In this document: one piece after another, positions 12,151-23,749 of the stretch
Layout: every line of letters begins with the position of its first letter
How positions within the stretch are numbered: position 1 is the first letter of the stretch
Assembly: GCF_022605165.1 (NCBI RefSeq)
Contig: NC_063075.1
Coordinates: 1,984,001 to 2,048,000 of the forward strand
From: Purpureocillium takamizusanense
Lineage: Eukaryota > Ascomycota > Sordariomycetes > Hypocreales > Ophiocordycipitaceae
Reading direction: 5' to 3'
Length of the DNA: 64,000 nucleotides
Made by a program: the position numbers and the translations under genes
The notes under the pieces: generated by a model
The model's database searches: none
The model's input: only the letters and a program-made list of their open reading frames with translations
Told to the model about the DNA's origin: nothing

Positions 12151-13441
12151 ATGACATCTAGCGCACTTCCCTGTCATGCCGACCACATCGGGTCCCTCAT
12201 ACGGCCAGAATCCTTAACCAAACTGCAGGAACGCGCCGATGCGGGTGAGATCACTCTGGCTGAGCTCCGCGAGGGCCAGCGCGCCACAATCGCCGACATC
12301 GTGCGCAAGCAGCAGGACGAGGGCGTGCGCGCGGTCACCTCGGGCGAGTTCGATCGCAAGTACTACTTCTCGGGCTTCTTCGAGAAACTCGATGGCTTCC
12401 GCGAGGTCAGCCCCGTACCGTGGGAGCTCGCCCGCCTGTCCGCACCACCCATCGCGGCGCTCAAGAAGGCCGGGCAGCAGTACCCGATGGCCGCCGTATG
12501 CGAGGGCAAGATCGGGTACCGCGCGAGCCCGTACCTCGACAACTGGCGCATGCTGAGGGACTCGGTCCCGCGCGAGCGCTGGGCCGAGTGCAAGTTCACG
12601 ATGCCGCCCCCGTGCTACTTCCACCTCCGCCTGGCGCCAGGGAAATGCTACAGCGCCGAGGCGTACGCAAACGACGAGGATTTCTTCGCGGACCTTGCGG
12701 CGGCGTATAGGAAGGAGCTCCGGACGCTGTACGATGAGGGTCTTCGAAATGTCCAAATCGATGACCCGACGCTGGCGTATTTTTGCTCAGACGAGATGCG
12801 CGAGTCGCTCCGGAAGGAAGGCGTGGACCCTGATGCCCTGTTCGAAGTATACCTCAAGGCGCACAATGACTGCATTGCGGACCGCCCAGCAGGTCTACAT
12901 GTTGGACTTCACATTTGCCGGGGTAAGTGTTGCCACGGTTCAAATTCAGCCTCATGGAGAGCGCGCGCTACATTCCCGGCCGCCCGCCCAAAGACAGACT
13001 GACTGACTGACTCGCGGGACAGGCAACTTTTCCAAGTCGATGCACTTTAGCGAAGGCTCATATGAGAAGATTGCGCAGCGCTTCTTCGCGACGCTCCACC
13101 ACGACACCTTCTTCCTCGAATATGACAACCCGCGCTCTGGAGGCTTCGAGCCGCTCCGCTTCCTCCCCGAGGGCAAGAACGTCGTGCTCGGAGTCGTAAC
13201 GACCAAGGACCCCGCCCTTGAGGATGCCGAGACGATCAAGGACCGGGTGCGACAGGCGGCCCGCATCATGGCCGAGGGACAGGGACGCTCCGTCCGCGAC
13301 GTGATGAGAAGCGTCGGCATCAGTCCGCAGTGCGGGTTCGCGAGCGTGGCGGTCGGAGCGGAGGGCATGACGGAGGAGAGGATGTTTGCGAAGCTGAGGC
13401 TCGTCCGGCAGGTGGCCAAGGACCTGTGGCCAGACGATTGA
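12151..13441 (+). CDS. MetE-like (cobalamin-independent methionine synthase C-domain) protein
   Basis: Two exons, 12151-12922 and 13023-13441, encode 396 residues. The 100-nt intron (gtaagt...cag) splits a Gly codon. The protein matches the C-terminal catalytic domain of cobalamin-independent methionine synthase, a UROD/MetE-type barrel, without the N-terminal half of full-length MetE (about 750 residues). Expected zinc ligands are visible: His254 and Cys256 in the LHICRGN motif, Glu290 in FFLEYD and Cys361 in SPQCGF. In MetE these bind the zinc that activates the homocysteine thiol. The start is supported by the family-like opening (HADHIGSLIRP) and an upstream TATA box. One-domain fungal relatives are usually annotated as methionine synthase, vitamin-B12 independent; their true methyl donor and acceptor are often unknown, so substrate is uncertain. 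Confidence 0.88.
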
Positions 13442-14217
13442 AATACGTACGTACGTACGAAGTAGTGGTACTCGCATATGGGCGATGGCGTGGCGGTCAG
13501 CCATAGCAGCCACAGACACACTCCTGAGGAGTATACGACCACGAATGCCCAGATTAAGGAGCTGACATGGCTCGTCTTGGATACAAGGCGCAACCGTCCC
13601 GTCCAAACATTGAAGCCACAGTGTGCAAAGAGGGAACTTTGTACATGCTACTTCTCGTGCCCCTGACTACGATTTCCGACAAGCCAGGTCGTCCTCCATG
13701 GAGCATTCAGGCGCATGCAGACGTTGCTCCTTGCACCAGGTCAGCCGCAAACTCTTGTAATACGTGTAGTGACTGCTACCAGGACGAATCTCCACGCAGA
13801 CCTTGTCCGGCACCGTTCATCATTCGCTCCAATTGAGACGGGACACCGCACGAGCCCTCTCCGCTCTCGTCAGCGCTATGAACGACTCGTTCCTCATCGG
13901 CCCATCGCGCAGGGGGCAAGGCGAGAACTCCAATGGCAGCGATGAGGTATAAGCGCTAGACCATCGCCGCCGCCGCCCACAAGCGCGCCATCAAGCGCGC
14001 CATACTGCCCCTGACTGGCCGAGCGCGTTTGTGTCTTCACCAAGGAATGATTGATCGTGCGGCTAAGCTAAAGGGCTGAGCAACAGGCATCGGAAGGCGC
14101 TACACCCGCGGCGTGTGGCGACGGCCCGAATTTGTCTCATTTCGACAAGGCTGAAAGGAGAAAGGGTGCAACGGGCCGCCTGGCCCATCGTGGTGTTCAA
14201 GGGGCGCAGGCGGACAA
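13442..14217. other. Intergenic, short ACGT microsatellite at its start
   Basis: An ACGT tetranucleotide run follows the MetE-like stop codon (about 13445-13459). Otherwise I see only non-coding DNA and the presumed promoter of the next gene. Confidence 0.5.
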
Positions 14218-14223
14218 TATAAG
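14218..14223 (+). promoter_or_regulatory. TATA-like element of the sulfotransferase-like gene
   Basis: TATAAG about 95 bp before the ATG at 14315, followed by a C- and T-rich leader. A likely core promoter element. Confidence 0.4.
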
Positions 14224-14314
14224 GGGAAGGCGTGAAGCCCCCCCCCTTTTTACTCTACTGGCGAAGGACTCTTTTCTGTTGCTCAGCAGGTTTCGCCTCG
14301 CACCATCTGCCACC

Positions 14315-15157
14315 ATGCGCTTCATCAGCGACGATAGCAACCCTGACCGAAGTGCCTTGGGCCCTCGAATCCGTGTCATCGGCGCCGGCCTCCCGCGATG
14401 TGCGACCTCATCCCTCCAGGCGGCGCTGGAGATGCCTCACATGGGCTATTTCCCTTGCATGCACATGGCGCACGTAGTGCCTCACAGTTCCCGCCTGGAG
14501 CTTGTCATTGCGGCCATAAAGGAGGATGATCGTCAAAAGCGCCAGAAGATTCTGCACAAGCTCTTTGACGGGTACGAGGCCACGACAGACTTTCCGGGCT
14601 TCTGGTTCATCGACGACCTCATGGACATGTACCCGGATGCGCCACTCGTGTTGAACCAGCGCAAGGGCGGCGGCGAAGCATGGTTCAAGAGCGTCATGGA
14701 CAGCCTGGGTTTCTTCATGACACCCGTATACTATGCTTTGTGCTTCCCCATCAAGACTGACCGGCTACACTACACCATCCACCATCTGGCGAGGCCCCAA
14801 TGGGTCAGTAAATTTGGCGCTCCGATCGGGCCCGGGTTCTACGACAAGTACCAGGAGTTTGTGCTGAGCGAAGCCAAGAAGCGAGGCCGCGAGGTGCTCG
14901 TGTGGCGAGCCGAGGATGGCTGGGAGCCGCTGTGCAAGTTTCTGGGCAAGGATGTTCCCAAGGACACTCCGTTCCCATGGGTCAACGACGCCGCGAGCAT
15001 GAGCACCTTGAGGAAAATCATTGTCGCGCGGGGGATCCTTTCCTGGGTGGCTGTGATCGGGGGCGCGTATGCGACTTGGACGTATGGCCCGCAGCTGGCG
15101 AGGTTTGCGGGGACTGTGGGTGCTAGGCTTCTAGACAGTACCAGACTGTCGGGATGA
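14315..15157 (+). CDS. Sulfotransferase-family P-loop protein with C-terminal membrane segment
   Basis: A 280-residue intronless protein. The start at 14315 has a good context (CCACCATGC); the frame is open further upstream but with non-protein-like sequence. It resembles the fungal Sulfotransfer_4-type family: VIGAGLPRCATSSLQAALE at residues 21-39 takes the place of the PAPS-binding P-loop, followed by the FPGFWFIDDLMDMYPDAPLVLNQR segment and a C-terminal LVWRAEDGWEPLCKFLG motif. Residues of about 241-259 form a single hydrophobic span, suggesting a tail-anchored membrane protein. In related proteins the loop usually reads PRTGTxSL; here it is PRCATSSL, so the usual Thr-Gly pair is lost and catalysis with PAPS is doubtful. 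No biosynthetic cluster surrounds it. The substrate is unknown. Confidence 0.8.
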   Translation: MRFISDDSNPDRSALGPRIRVIGAGLPRCATSSLQAALEMPHMGYFPCMHMAHVVPHSSRLELVIAAIKEDDRQKRQKILHKLFDGYEATTDFPGFWFIDDLMDMYPDAPLVLNQRKGGGEAWFKSVMDSLGFFMTPVYYALCFPIKTDRLHYTIHHLARPQWVSKFGAPIGPGFYDKYQEFVLSEAKKRGREVLVWRAEDGWEPLCKFLGKDVPKDTPFPWVNDAASMSTLRKIIVARGILSWVAVIGGAYATWTYGPQLARFAGTVGARLLDSTRLSG

Positions 15158-16592
15158 GGGACAACGAGCCGGGTATCGAAAAGCATGCAACTACTATAGT
15201 CTTCCCTAGGCGCCCCACGGAGCAACGGTTGGCCTGTTGATCAATCATATATAGTTTCTTTATTTGGCGCATCTGAATGTGCAACGTGAGTCAGTAAGAT
15301 TCGTCGTTGCCAGCCAGCGTCGTACAAAGGCTGCGTGGCATGAATCGATCATTGTGGTGTGGCTTGGGAGCCAACGGAGGGTCGTGTGTCCCTCAAAAAG
15401 CCCAGGCACCTCAAAATGGCAGCGACAATCGTTGGAGCGACGGAAGCCACCGTATTCAGAGCGTTGGAAACGGGTGATTGACAGACAGACTAGCAAGGTG
15501 GTTTGCTGAACGGCAAGCAAGGCAGCAATGCGCGGTTGCGCAAGCTGCAACTCTGTCCTTGGCCCAAGGGTACTCACTGTACAGAATATCGTACAAAGTA
15601 CGAAGTAGATGGGACAGAGGACACATGGAGCAGAGCTGGCGGCGGTGTGTCCTCAATAGCCTCATCGAGACGCATGCGTCATCGCAAGTGAGCCGTGGGC
15701 GACGGATCGAGTTAGGTGGTTGATTAGTTCGTGACCGCCGCCCTGCAGCTCTGGCTGTCTGGTCTGTCCGTCCCGGCCGAACCATGGACGTTGTTGGGCC
15801 GCCGTGACGACAGATGCTTGCTGCCGTGTGCTCGCCCACGCGGCCATGTCGCGCAGGGTCTCGTCATCTGCGAGGAGCCCGCCAGCATCAGCAGGCAACC
15901 ATGTCCGGGGGCTCCGGGGCGCGCCGCTGTCTCCCCCCCCACGTCGTCATCGTGGGGTTTGGAGAAACGTGTCCGTCCAGGTCGGCAGGTATTTAAATGA
16001 CTGATGAGCGCTCACAAGAAAGAGGATAAGAAAATGCAAACGAGGGCATTCTCTGGTCGCGAGATCGTCGTCGACAGTGGCGCCTCTTTTTTTAATTGTC
16101 TCGTTCCCCGCCTCTGCAAAGGACTCAGGCCAGGAGCTTGTCTCGTGTGCTTGGGCCGAGAGCAGTCAACCCTGGGCCATCACGGGGCCAAGTTCCGATA
16201 CACTCGGGCCACTGAGTGCTTGCTTGGGCTGGCGTGGGGTTCCGTTTAGCGCATCAGGTGCCGCTGCAGCATCGCCCCGCCTCCACCCGCCAGGAGACCC
16301 GCCCCTGCCGAACCCTCATCCATGCCACAGGGAGCCCCAGTTGTTGGCGGTGACCCTGCATCTATCATCATCCATCCACCCATCCACTCTTGCCCGCCCT
16401 TCCGCCTTCTCGTCCTCACGTTTTCCTTCCCCCTTCAAACCAAAAACCTCATCCGCCCTCGCCCGCCCACCGCTTTGTCGTCACGCACCTCGGGCCCCGC
16501 GCCAGCATTTTCTTATTCCCATCTTTGGCATTTAGCTGCGCGGACTGAGAGGCTCTTCGCCTCGGCCGCATAGCCCCGCCCCCACCGCCATC
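15158..16592. other. Intergenic and promoter region
   Basis: About 1.4 kb with no supported gene. The last 300 bp are C- and T-rich (many CCC, CATCC and TTCC runs), typical of a fungal promoter and leader for the following gene. Confidence 0.5.
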
Positions 16593-17718
16593 ATGTTCGA
16601 CATCTTTGCCATGCTGCTATCGTGAGTTGCTGCCCCGCCATGGCGTCACTCCCCGCGCCGCGGGATCGCAGTCGGTCGGCGCATCTGCTAACTGCTCGCG
16701 CTTAACAACAGCTCCGTCGCATCCTTCCTCTTCCCCATATTCGCATCATACAAGGCCCTCAAGACGTCCGATCCGGCGCAGCTTACCCCGTGGCTCATGT
16801 ACTGGGTCGTCTTCAGCTGCTGCCTCCTAGTCGAGTCGTGGTTCAACTTTATCCTCTTCTGGTGCGTTAGAGTCGTCCCCTGCCAACTGTCAGAATCTTT
16901 GCTCACGTGCCTTCCCAAGGATCCCCTTCTACGGCTACATCCGACTCCTCTTCTTCCTCTACCTGATCTTGCCTCAAACGCAAGGGGCGCGGGTCATCTA
17001 CGAAGAAAGGATCCACCCGTTCCTCGAGGACAATGAAAACAGTATCGATGAGTTCATCGCCAGCTCCCACAGTCGCCTCAAGGCCGCGGGAAGTACGTAT
17101 TTCCGCCAGGCCATCGAGTATCTAAAGACCAACATTCTCGGCCTTCCCCCGACCGAGCAGCCACCCGCCCAGGAGACGCCCGGCCCGCAGGGGTACACGC
17201 AATCCCTTCTCGCTAGGTTTAGCGTGCCGACAACACGATGGGGAAGCGTGAACACTGGCAACGAGTTCTACAACTTCCTCGCCAACGCCGTCACGGCCGC
17301 GGCGGGCGCTGGAAGCGGTTCAGCGGCTCCCGGTGCGTCCCGCTCGGGGTCGCTGATCCCGCCGAATCTGCGGGACGAGGCCGAGAAGATGAATTATCTC
17401 GCCGCCCAGCGTGAGCGCATTAAGATTGCGCTTTCGGCGCTCGATCGTGAGGAGCAGGAGCTTCAACGTGGTGGTCGCGGCGCGTTCCCTGGCGCGTTCG
17501 CGAGCAACGCAGCCGCCGAGGATGACGAGCCGACGCAGCGTCCGGCCAGCGGCCTGAGCAAGAGCCGCAGTGAGACAGATTTCGAGAAAGTAGAGGCCGA
17601 AAGTGGAACCGAAGACGAAGGGAATCTTCGTCGCCGACAACCAACGAGCGGGACGTGGATGCCCTGGGGCTGGGGCGCCAGCCCAGACACGGGTATGAGC
17701 TCTGCGCGGGAAGACTAG
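16593..17718 (+). CDS. TB2/DP1/HVA22 (REEP/Yop1-type) ER membrane-shaping protein
   Basis: Three exons, 16593-16621, 16712-16861 and 16920-17718, encode 325 residues. Donors are gtgagt and gtgcgt. Residues 1-90 are the TB2/DP1/HVA22 domain: MFDIFAMLLSSVASFLFP, ASYKALKTSDPAQLTPWLMYWVV, FSCCLLVESW, IPFYGYIRLLFFLYLILPQTQGARVIY. These hydrophobic hairpins are known in the family to curve and tubulate ER membranes through interaction with reticulons and atlastin-like GTPases. Yeast Yop1 is about 180 residues; this protein has a further 200 polar residues with a charged coiled-coil-like segment (EKMNYLAAQRERIKIALSALDREEQEL) and an acidic, Ser-rich tail. It is therefore the long fungal paralogue and not the short Yop1 orthologue. 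The product is clear at family level; the specific role of the tail is unknown. Confidence 0.88.
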
Positions 17719-18136
17719 GATCTCCGCATGAATTGGATCAGACGGGAGTTTGGGCGTTTTCCGTAGAGGTGCCAGCGGATGGTACGTCATGACTTTTACA
17801 CGAGGGAGAGGGAGAGCTGCTGTCATCTCCTCGCGGAGGGCGCGGCGCAGTGCTGCGTAGCTTTTCCTGGCTTCCGACAGTGACACATAGAAGGAAGCTA
17901 TTCTACCTGGTGCCCCAATATATATATTATCTCACCACCGCTAGTATAAACGAGAACATTCCGACATCGTAGACCGTATACCCAACACCGGTGTTTTCCC
18001 CACAGTCGAGTCTGTAAAGTCCGTATTGTACATGGGCCCTGTTGGCAGTGGCTCTGTCGATCTCCCTCACTGGATCGTCGACTTGCTGGGTGAAATACTA
18101 CAGCAGGTATAGCTATTTCGAGTGTGTTTGCAAACA
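17719..18136. other. Convergent intergenic spacer
   Basis: A 418-bp spacer between two genes that converge. It contains AT-rich stretches near 17920-17950 that could serve 3'-end formation for both. No other feature is visible. Confidence 0.5.
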
Positions 18137-19230
18137 CTATCTGGTCCGCTTGTATGGATACGCGACTTCCACTTCGCCCTTGCGGTACCAGAGCGTCCGC
18201 TTCTTCTTGGTGACTTGGTGCTCGACCCAGACCTCTTCCATGCGCGTCTTCCTGAACCAGCGGATGAAGTGCGGGTCCCAGAGCTCGGAGCCTATGCCGA
18301 GGTCCTTGCAGCAGCGCATGAGTGCGTTTGACTTGCAGCCCTCGACGGCGGAGGGCAGCTGTTCGGGGCTGAAGAAGCCGTTTTCGCCTTGGGCTTGGGA
18401 GACGAACCTGCCATGAACCATACGCGATTAGCCAACACCGCTTGCACAGAGCGCCAGTTTGGGGGGCGAGAAGGGGGACGCCAGACTAAAAAGCCATGGA
18501 TGTTCAAACATCTCCAACACGAGAGCGATTTTGGGTACACATACCGTCCGTCAGCGACGAGGGCGTACTCGCGCGTCACGACCGAGTCGCCCACCACGGG
18601 GGCCTCCTTGGGGATCATGCCCCATCCCATGGGGCCAAAGGCCTCGTTGAGCCGACGCCGATACTTGATCTCGGGGAGGTAGATGATGCCGTCCGGCTTG
18701 ACCTCGATGTCCCTCTCGTCGAGGGGCTGCATGAGCACCTTGAACTGCTCCTCCGACACCGGCTTGAACGAGACGCCATGGAAGCTGTTCGCCCAGTTGA
18801 TGAGAGGCGCGCCATTCGCGTCCTTCTGGGAGGCCGCCGCATCCGCATTCTCGTCCATGGAGTGGGCTATCGTCTTGGCCTCGTACTGTATGTGGGGAGG
18901 CGGCAGGGCCATTTTCCGCCTGCCGGCAGCGGAGGTGAACGAGTCCGTCGCCGCGGCGGGAGCAGACTTGGCGGCTATCCCGGGCTTGGCGAATTTCGAG
19001 CTCTTCGTCGTAGCGGCGGGTTGTGTCTTTGCCTGCGGCGGCGTCGGCGGCTCGACGGCGACATCCTCCTGCTGGGTCGCCGGCTGGGTCGCAGTGGAGG
19101 CGGCTTCCGTGGCGTAGGGCCGGCAGGTCCTGTTGTTCCCAAGGGGAGAGGAGCCGATCGTTAACCGTGCGCGGCGTGATAATTGGCGCGGCGGCCGCGC
19201 GGCAGCCGCGATTCGTCGCGGGAGGAGCAT
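18137..19230 (-). CDS. MGM101: Mitochondrial genome maintenance protein MGM101
   Basis: Two exons read on the minus strand, 19230-18545 and 18407-18137, encode 318 residues. The intron (gtatgt...cag) splits an Arg codon, and the joined sequence (VADGRFVSQAQGENGFFSPEQLPSA) matches the conserved core. The N-terminus is rich in Arg and Ser without acids (MLLPRRIAAAARPPRQLSRRARLT), a typical mitochondrial presequence, followed by an Ala/Thr/Pro linker. The conserved region from about residue 125 (INWANSFHGVSFKPVSEEQFKVLMQPLDERDIEVKPDGIIYLPEIKYRRRLNEAF, read in parts) identifies Mgm101, a Rad52-like single-strand annealing protein that binds mtDNA nucleoids and supports recombination repair. The C-terminal part has the expected ELWDPHFIRWF and WVEHQVTKKKRTLW segments. 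It is slightly longer than yeast Mgm101 (269 residues) because of the linker. Confidence 0.95.
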
Positions 19231-19908
19231 GATCTCGTGGGGCGCGCGGTATCAATGTGCGAGGAGTGGTTGTTGTCGTGCGGTGCTTTGCTCGGCGCAC
19301 GAAGGGGAGCTCGAGTCCTGGGCGACTTTTTTCCCACGATAGTAGAGCTTTCGCGTGACGTCGAATCGAAAAATGCCTGCGGCGGCTCCGCTGGCCTGAG
19401 GTGGGCGGGCTCCACTCTGGTGGGGCGATTGAGAGCGGCGCGACCACGACACGATGTCACGGGCGGCTTTGGCTGATGAATGCCTCCTCGAGGTACCCAC
19501 TCAAGCGGTCGACAGAAAAAGCGGCACCGCGAAATTCCTCGCCCCCTCTAGCACAGACAGAACGGCAAAAGAAGATAAGAAAAGGAAGCTATAATCGTCA
19601 TCGAAGACTTGATTGATATCGTATTAAAAGAAGGCGGGCTTTTATTGCGTTTGTCGTTATTTTCGTGGAGGATTTCTGCAATTGCGGTGCCGCTTATTCT
19701 GTCGACCGCTTGCCACTGTACCTATCATAGTAAGTTAGTAGGTTCTGCAGTGCAGGTGCATCGAGGTGCAGCAGTTATAGCACCAGCGTCGCTTCACGCA
19801 AGGTGCATCGTCTCATGATTCAGTCTATTGTGAAATCTGAGGAGGGCAAACCCGATCTTTATACTTATACATGCGGTCAGGATAAAGTACATAACTAGAA
19901 GACGCTTT
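19231..19908. other. Intergenic, promoter of MGM101
   Basis: A 678-bp spacer between two minus-strand genes. It holds the upstream region of MGM101 and the 3' region of the COA4-like gene. No additional gene is seen. Confidence 0.5.
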
Positions 19909-20566
19909 CTAGGCGTCCCTGGTAGCAGTGCGCTCGTCGTTGCCGTGGCGCTTCCAGCACTGCTTGAATGCCTCCATCTGTGGCAGTTCGACGTCAGCAC
20001 AAACCACACAGCCGAACTTGAACGAGGCGCACGATGCACGATTGATCATAATGTAAAGTGGTAGGAACTCACCTCGGCAGTACACGCCCGCCAGTCCTTC
20101 TTCTCAAAGTAGCAGTCCGTCATCTTCGCGTTCTCGTCTAGACCGTACCATCCAACCCACTGTCAGCCACCGACTCTCTTCATCTCTCGCCGCGATGCAC
20201 AAAGCACCGTTCGGTGGCACCCCGTGCAACCGCCCCCGCCGCAAACCGAAAGTCAGATGCACCTCGCGAAGATGACCATCTGTAAATCACTGGGGGTATG
20301 AATCGCTGCGCCGCGGCTACCTACCTGCGCATCCGGTGCTGAATATCCGCTTGTCCCTGGCGTCCACAAGGTCAGCGTCGGCTTAGCGTCGGCTTCAGTG
20401 CCCAACAGCACGAACACCACAGCGCTATCCCCCCCCGGCGCGCCACTCACCAATCGTCCGGCTCATCGTCGTCTTCAATCTCTACCTCTCGCGGTGTGTT
20501 TGTCTCTGATTCCTTTGCGGTCGATGCTGGTGCTTCGCCATCCGGTCGTGAGGCCTGGGCTCCCAT
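19909..20566 (-). CDS. COA4: COA4-like twin Cx9C cytochrome oxidase assembly factor
   Basis: Four small exons, which I assembled from splice signals: 20566-20451, 20356-20325, 20137-20073 and 19977-19909 (minus strand). They encode 93 residues; all donors are GT (gtgagt, gtaggt, gtgagt) and all acceptors AG. The joined protein has an acidic N-terminus (EVEIEDDDEPDDWDKRIFSTG), then a twin Cx9C CHCH fold: Cys-x9-Cys in GCADENAKMTDC and Cys-x9-Cys in CTAEMEAFKQC, separated by YFEKKDWRA. The pattern C-x9-C-DWR-C-x9-C matches Coa4/Cmc3, an intermembrane-space protein imported through the Mia40 disulfide relay and needed for cytochrome c oxidase assembly. It is transcribed divergently from the biotin ligase gene, only 137 bp away. 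Its exons are too short to appear as long reading frames. Confidence 0.85.
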
Positions 20567-20703
20567 CGTGCCTATAAGCGACTTCTGCGTGGCGAGGTGT
20601 GCAAGGTGGAAATTTGTCACGCGTCCGCGGCAGTTGTTGAACCTTCCAAGTTTCATCCCACTCGCCACGCAAACCTGGGGCACAGTCACACCCCCCAGCG
20701 ATC

Positions 20704-22925
20704 ATGACTTCTAGGAAACTCAACGTGCTCGTCTACACAGGTATGTTCCCATTGCCTCTCACGCCTGGGCCAGACAACCAATCCTGACTCGACAAGGCAC
20801 CGGCACGACTTCGGAGTCGGTCCGGCAATGCGTCTTCTCCCTCCGTCGCCTTCTCTCTCCAAACTACGCCGTCATCCCCATCAATGAGACTGTCATCCTC
20901 AAGGAACCATGGGCGCCGACGTGCGCACTGCTCGTCATCCCCGGCGGCGCGGACCTGGGCTACTGCCGCGTGCTGAACGGCGAAGGCAACCGGCGCATCG
21001 CCGATTACGTCCGTCGAGGAGGCGCATACCTCGGCCTGTGCGCCGGCGGCTACTACGGCAGCGCACGCTGTGAGTTCGAGGTGGGGAACAAGCCCCTCGA
21101 GGTCATCGGCAGCCGGGAGCTGGCCTTCTTCCCCGGTACCTGTCGTGGCGGCGCTTTCAAGGGGTTCGAATACCAGAGCGAGAGGGGCGCGCGCGCAGCT
21201 GTGCTCAAGGTCGCGACAGGAGCATTCAAGGAACAGGTCCCTCAGCGGTTCGTGTCGTACTACAACGGTGGAGGCGTGTTCGTAGACGCGGCCAGCGTCA
21301 AGAGTCGCAAAGTTGAGGTCCTCGCGTCTTATGACGAAGAAATCGATGTCGATGGCGGGGATGGCAAGGCCGCCGTGGTGCTCTGCCATGTCGGCGATGG
21401 CAAGGCCCTACTTACGGGGCCGCATCCGGAGTATGTTGCTTTCTCCGCCGCGCTCCTATATCGTGCTGACGAGGGCACAGATTCGCGCCGGCCAACCTCT
21501 ACCCACAGCCCGACATTCCTGGCTATGACGAATTGATACGTAAGCTGGCTGAAGACGACCAAAATCGTGTCCAATTCCTCAAAGCATGTCTTGCCACGGT
21601 CGGCCTAGAGGTAAGCTTAGAGGTGGCGACGTTGCCACCGTTATCGCGCCTCCATCTCACAGCTGTCGACAACACCAAGGTGAGCGAGATACTCTACAGC
21701 TGGGACGATGTCCTGGCAAAGGAAAATGGTCAGGAGCTCGTCAAGGGCGAAGCAGACACTTTTCATATTCAAAGCGATGAGGATGACCTCCCAGTCGAAG
21801 ATCTTCGCCAATCACTCCCAAAAGACGGGAGCGCAGACGGCATTATCGACTATTCGACTGTCACCAAGACAATCGTTGCTCATGAAAAGGCCCTACCGAG
21901 CCACGAAGTAACGCCTCACTTCAATCACAAGCTCTACTACTCAAGTCTCAGGCGATTCCAAGCGGTAGAAGATGCCGAAGAATGGGGAAACATTCTCCTT
22001 TACGGTGACGTTGTGACGAGCACAAACTCTCTCCTTGAGAAGTAAGCTCCGAAACCGAATCCGATTGAACCGTCAGCTCTGCTGACAGTGATTTCAGGAA
22101 CCCGAAACTCATCTCCAAGTTGCCCACGGGCTTCACCTTTTCCGCATCCACGCAGGTCGCCGGCCGCGGCAGAGGGACCAACGTCTGGCTCGCGCCACCA
22201 GGCGCACTCCTATTCTCAACCATCATCAACCACCCGGCCCATCTCGCCGTTTCTCGTCCTGTCGTTTTCATACAATACATTGCTGCCATTGCCATCGTTG
22301 AGGCCATCCAGTCACTCGATGTCGAATACACAAACTTACCCGTCAAGCTCAAATGGCCCAACGACATTTGTACGTTGTCGTGACTCACATTATCCCGTGG
22401 CTAGTCTCGCCGTTTTGCTGACCATGAGGAAAAGATGCTCTTGACCCGACGAAACCGGCGTCCTCGAAGCAGTACGTCAAAATCGGCGGCATCCTCTCCC
22501 AGTGTGGCTACTTCGACGGCGCGTACCAGATCGTACTCGGCATCGGAATCAATGCCATCAACCCTCGCCCCACGACATCCATCTCCGATCTCCTCCCCGC
22601 GGGAACCGCCCCACCGCGTCTCGAGGCCCTGCTGGCGCGCATTTTGACTCGCCTCGAGGCCATCTATGCACAGTTCCGCCGTGAGGGGTTCTCGGAGGAT
22701 CTGGAGAGGCGGTACTATCGGCACTGGTTGCACACGGGCCAGGCTGTATCACTCGAAGCCGAAGGGGGTGTCAGGGCGCGCGTGCTGGGCATCACGCGCG
22801 ATTGGGGCATGCTGCGGGTGGAGGAGACGGACAGGGAAGGGCGAGGGACGGGCAAAATCTGGAGCCTGCAGAGCGACGAGAACAGCTTCGATTTTTGGAA
22901 GGGTCTGGTCAGGCGCAAGGAATAG
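20704..22925 (+). CDS. BPL1: Biotin-protein ligase (holocarboxylase synthetase)
   Basis: Five exons, 20704-20740, 20797-21430, 21481-22041, 22098-22369 and 22435-22925, encode 664 residues; introns are 50-65 nt. The N-terminal half is the glutamine-amidotransferase-like BPL_N domain (NVLVYTGTGTTSESVRQ, VIPGGADLGYC, YLGLCAGGYYG). The C-terminal half is the catalytic biotinyl domain, with GRGRGTNVW at residues 433-441 that binds biotinyl-AMP and the invariant KWPND at 496-500, followed by a BPL_C SH3-like domain (VSLEAEGGVRARVLGITRDWGMLRVEE). The enzyme joins biotin to acetyl-CoA carboxylase and pyruvate carboxylase via biotinyl-AMP. Length and domain order match yeast Bpl1 (690 residues). Every intron boundary restores a conserved family motif, so the model is strong. 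Confidence 0.95.
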
Positions 22926-23749
22926 TGTCACCGATGTGCGCGGCACGGTGCAGCCGATGTTCTCGCATATCGTATTTGCATTGCAGGAGTGGTGCAGGAA
23001 GAGCGCAGTGTGCCTGGAGGAACGCGTCTTAGCCAAAGCGAGGCGCGTCTTTAGCCCCCACTCCGTAAATCGGACACTCAAGCAATACGACTACCCTATA
23101 TTATCAGCTCTCCAAAGACGTTGCGGATTCACATGAAGCTCGTGCTAAGAAATTCGTGCAATGTTCAATCTATTTACGTTCTGGAATGGTTAAGATTCAG
23201 TGCTTGATTGCTTAAGGAAGAGGACTGCTGCTGTCTCCCTGTGCACAGTCGAGGCCCTACACTATAGCTTAGAGTTTTGGAGGCTAACGTTTCTTATACG
23301 TAAGGTGAATGGGTAACAACACCACACAATCTTGACGATTTAATGAACGAACTTTAACAACTCAGTTCATCATGTTGCACAGTGTATTAAATAACACAAG
23401 GGTGTCTCCTTTTCTCTAGACCCAAGATCCAGCGGCTATCTGTGCCTCTAGCTTGCCACCCATAAACGCCGTGCCATGCCGCAGTCGAGTGAAGATGTAC
23501 ATGTATACATAGGGAACGCTGCGGTTCCCCAAGTGGTCTTGACGACCTGTTGGAGGCGCTTCTTGTTTTGCCGGACGAGTTCGATCGGGCTTTCGTAGTT
23601 TGGCAGGTACCCAAGCCTGCTGTTACCCCCCCCCTCTGGGCCAGGCCATCATGTCTTGGCCACAAGACATCGGGGGAGGGGGGGACGGGCGCCGCCGCAG
23701 CAATGTGTCCCAAAAAAAACTTGGGTTTCTGGGCCCGACGACGTTAAGC
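22926..23749. other. Convergent intergenic spacer
   Basis: About 0.8 kb between the 3' ends of the biotin ligase and PAM16 genes. It is AT-richer around 23130-23400, consistent with 3'-end signals. No gene is supported. Confidence 0.5.
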
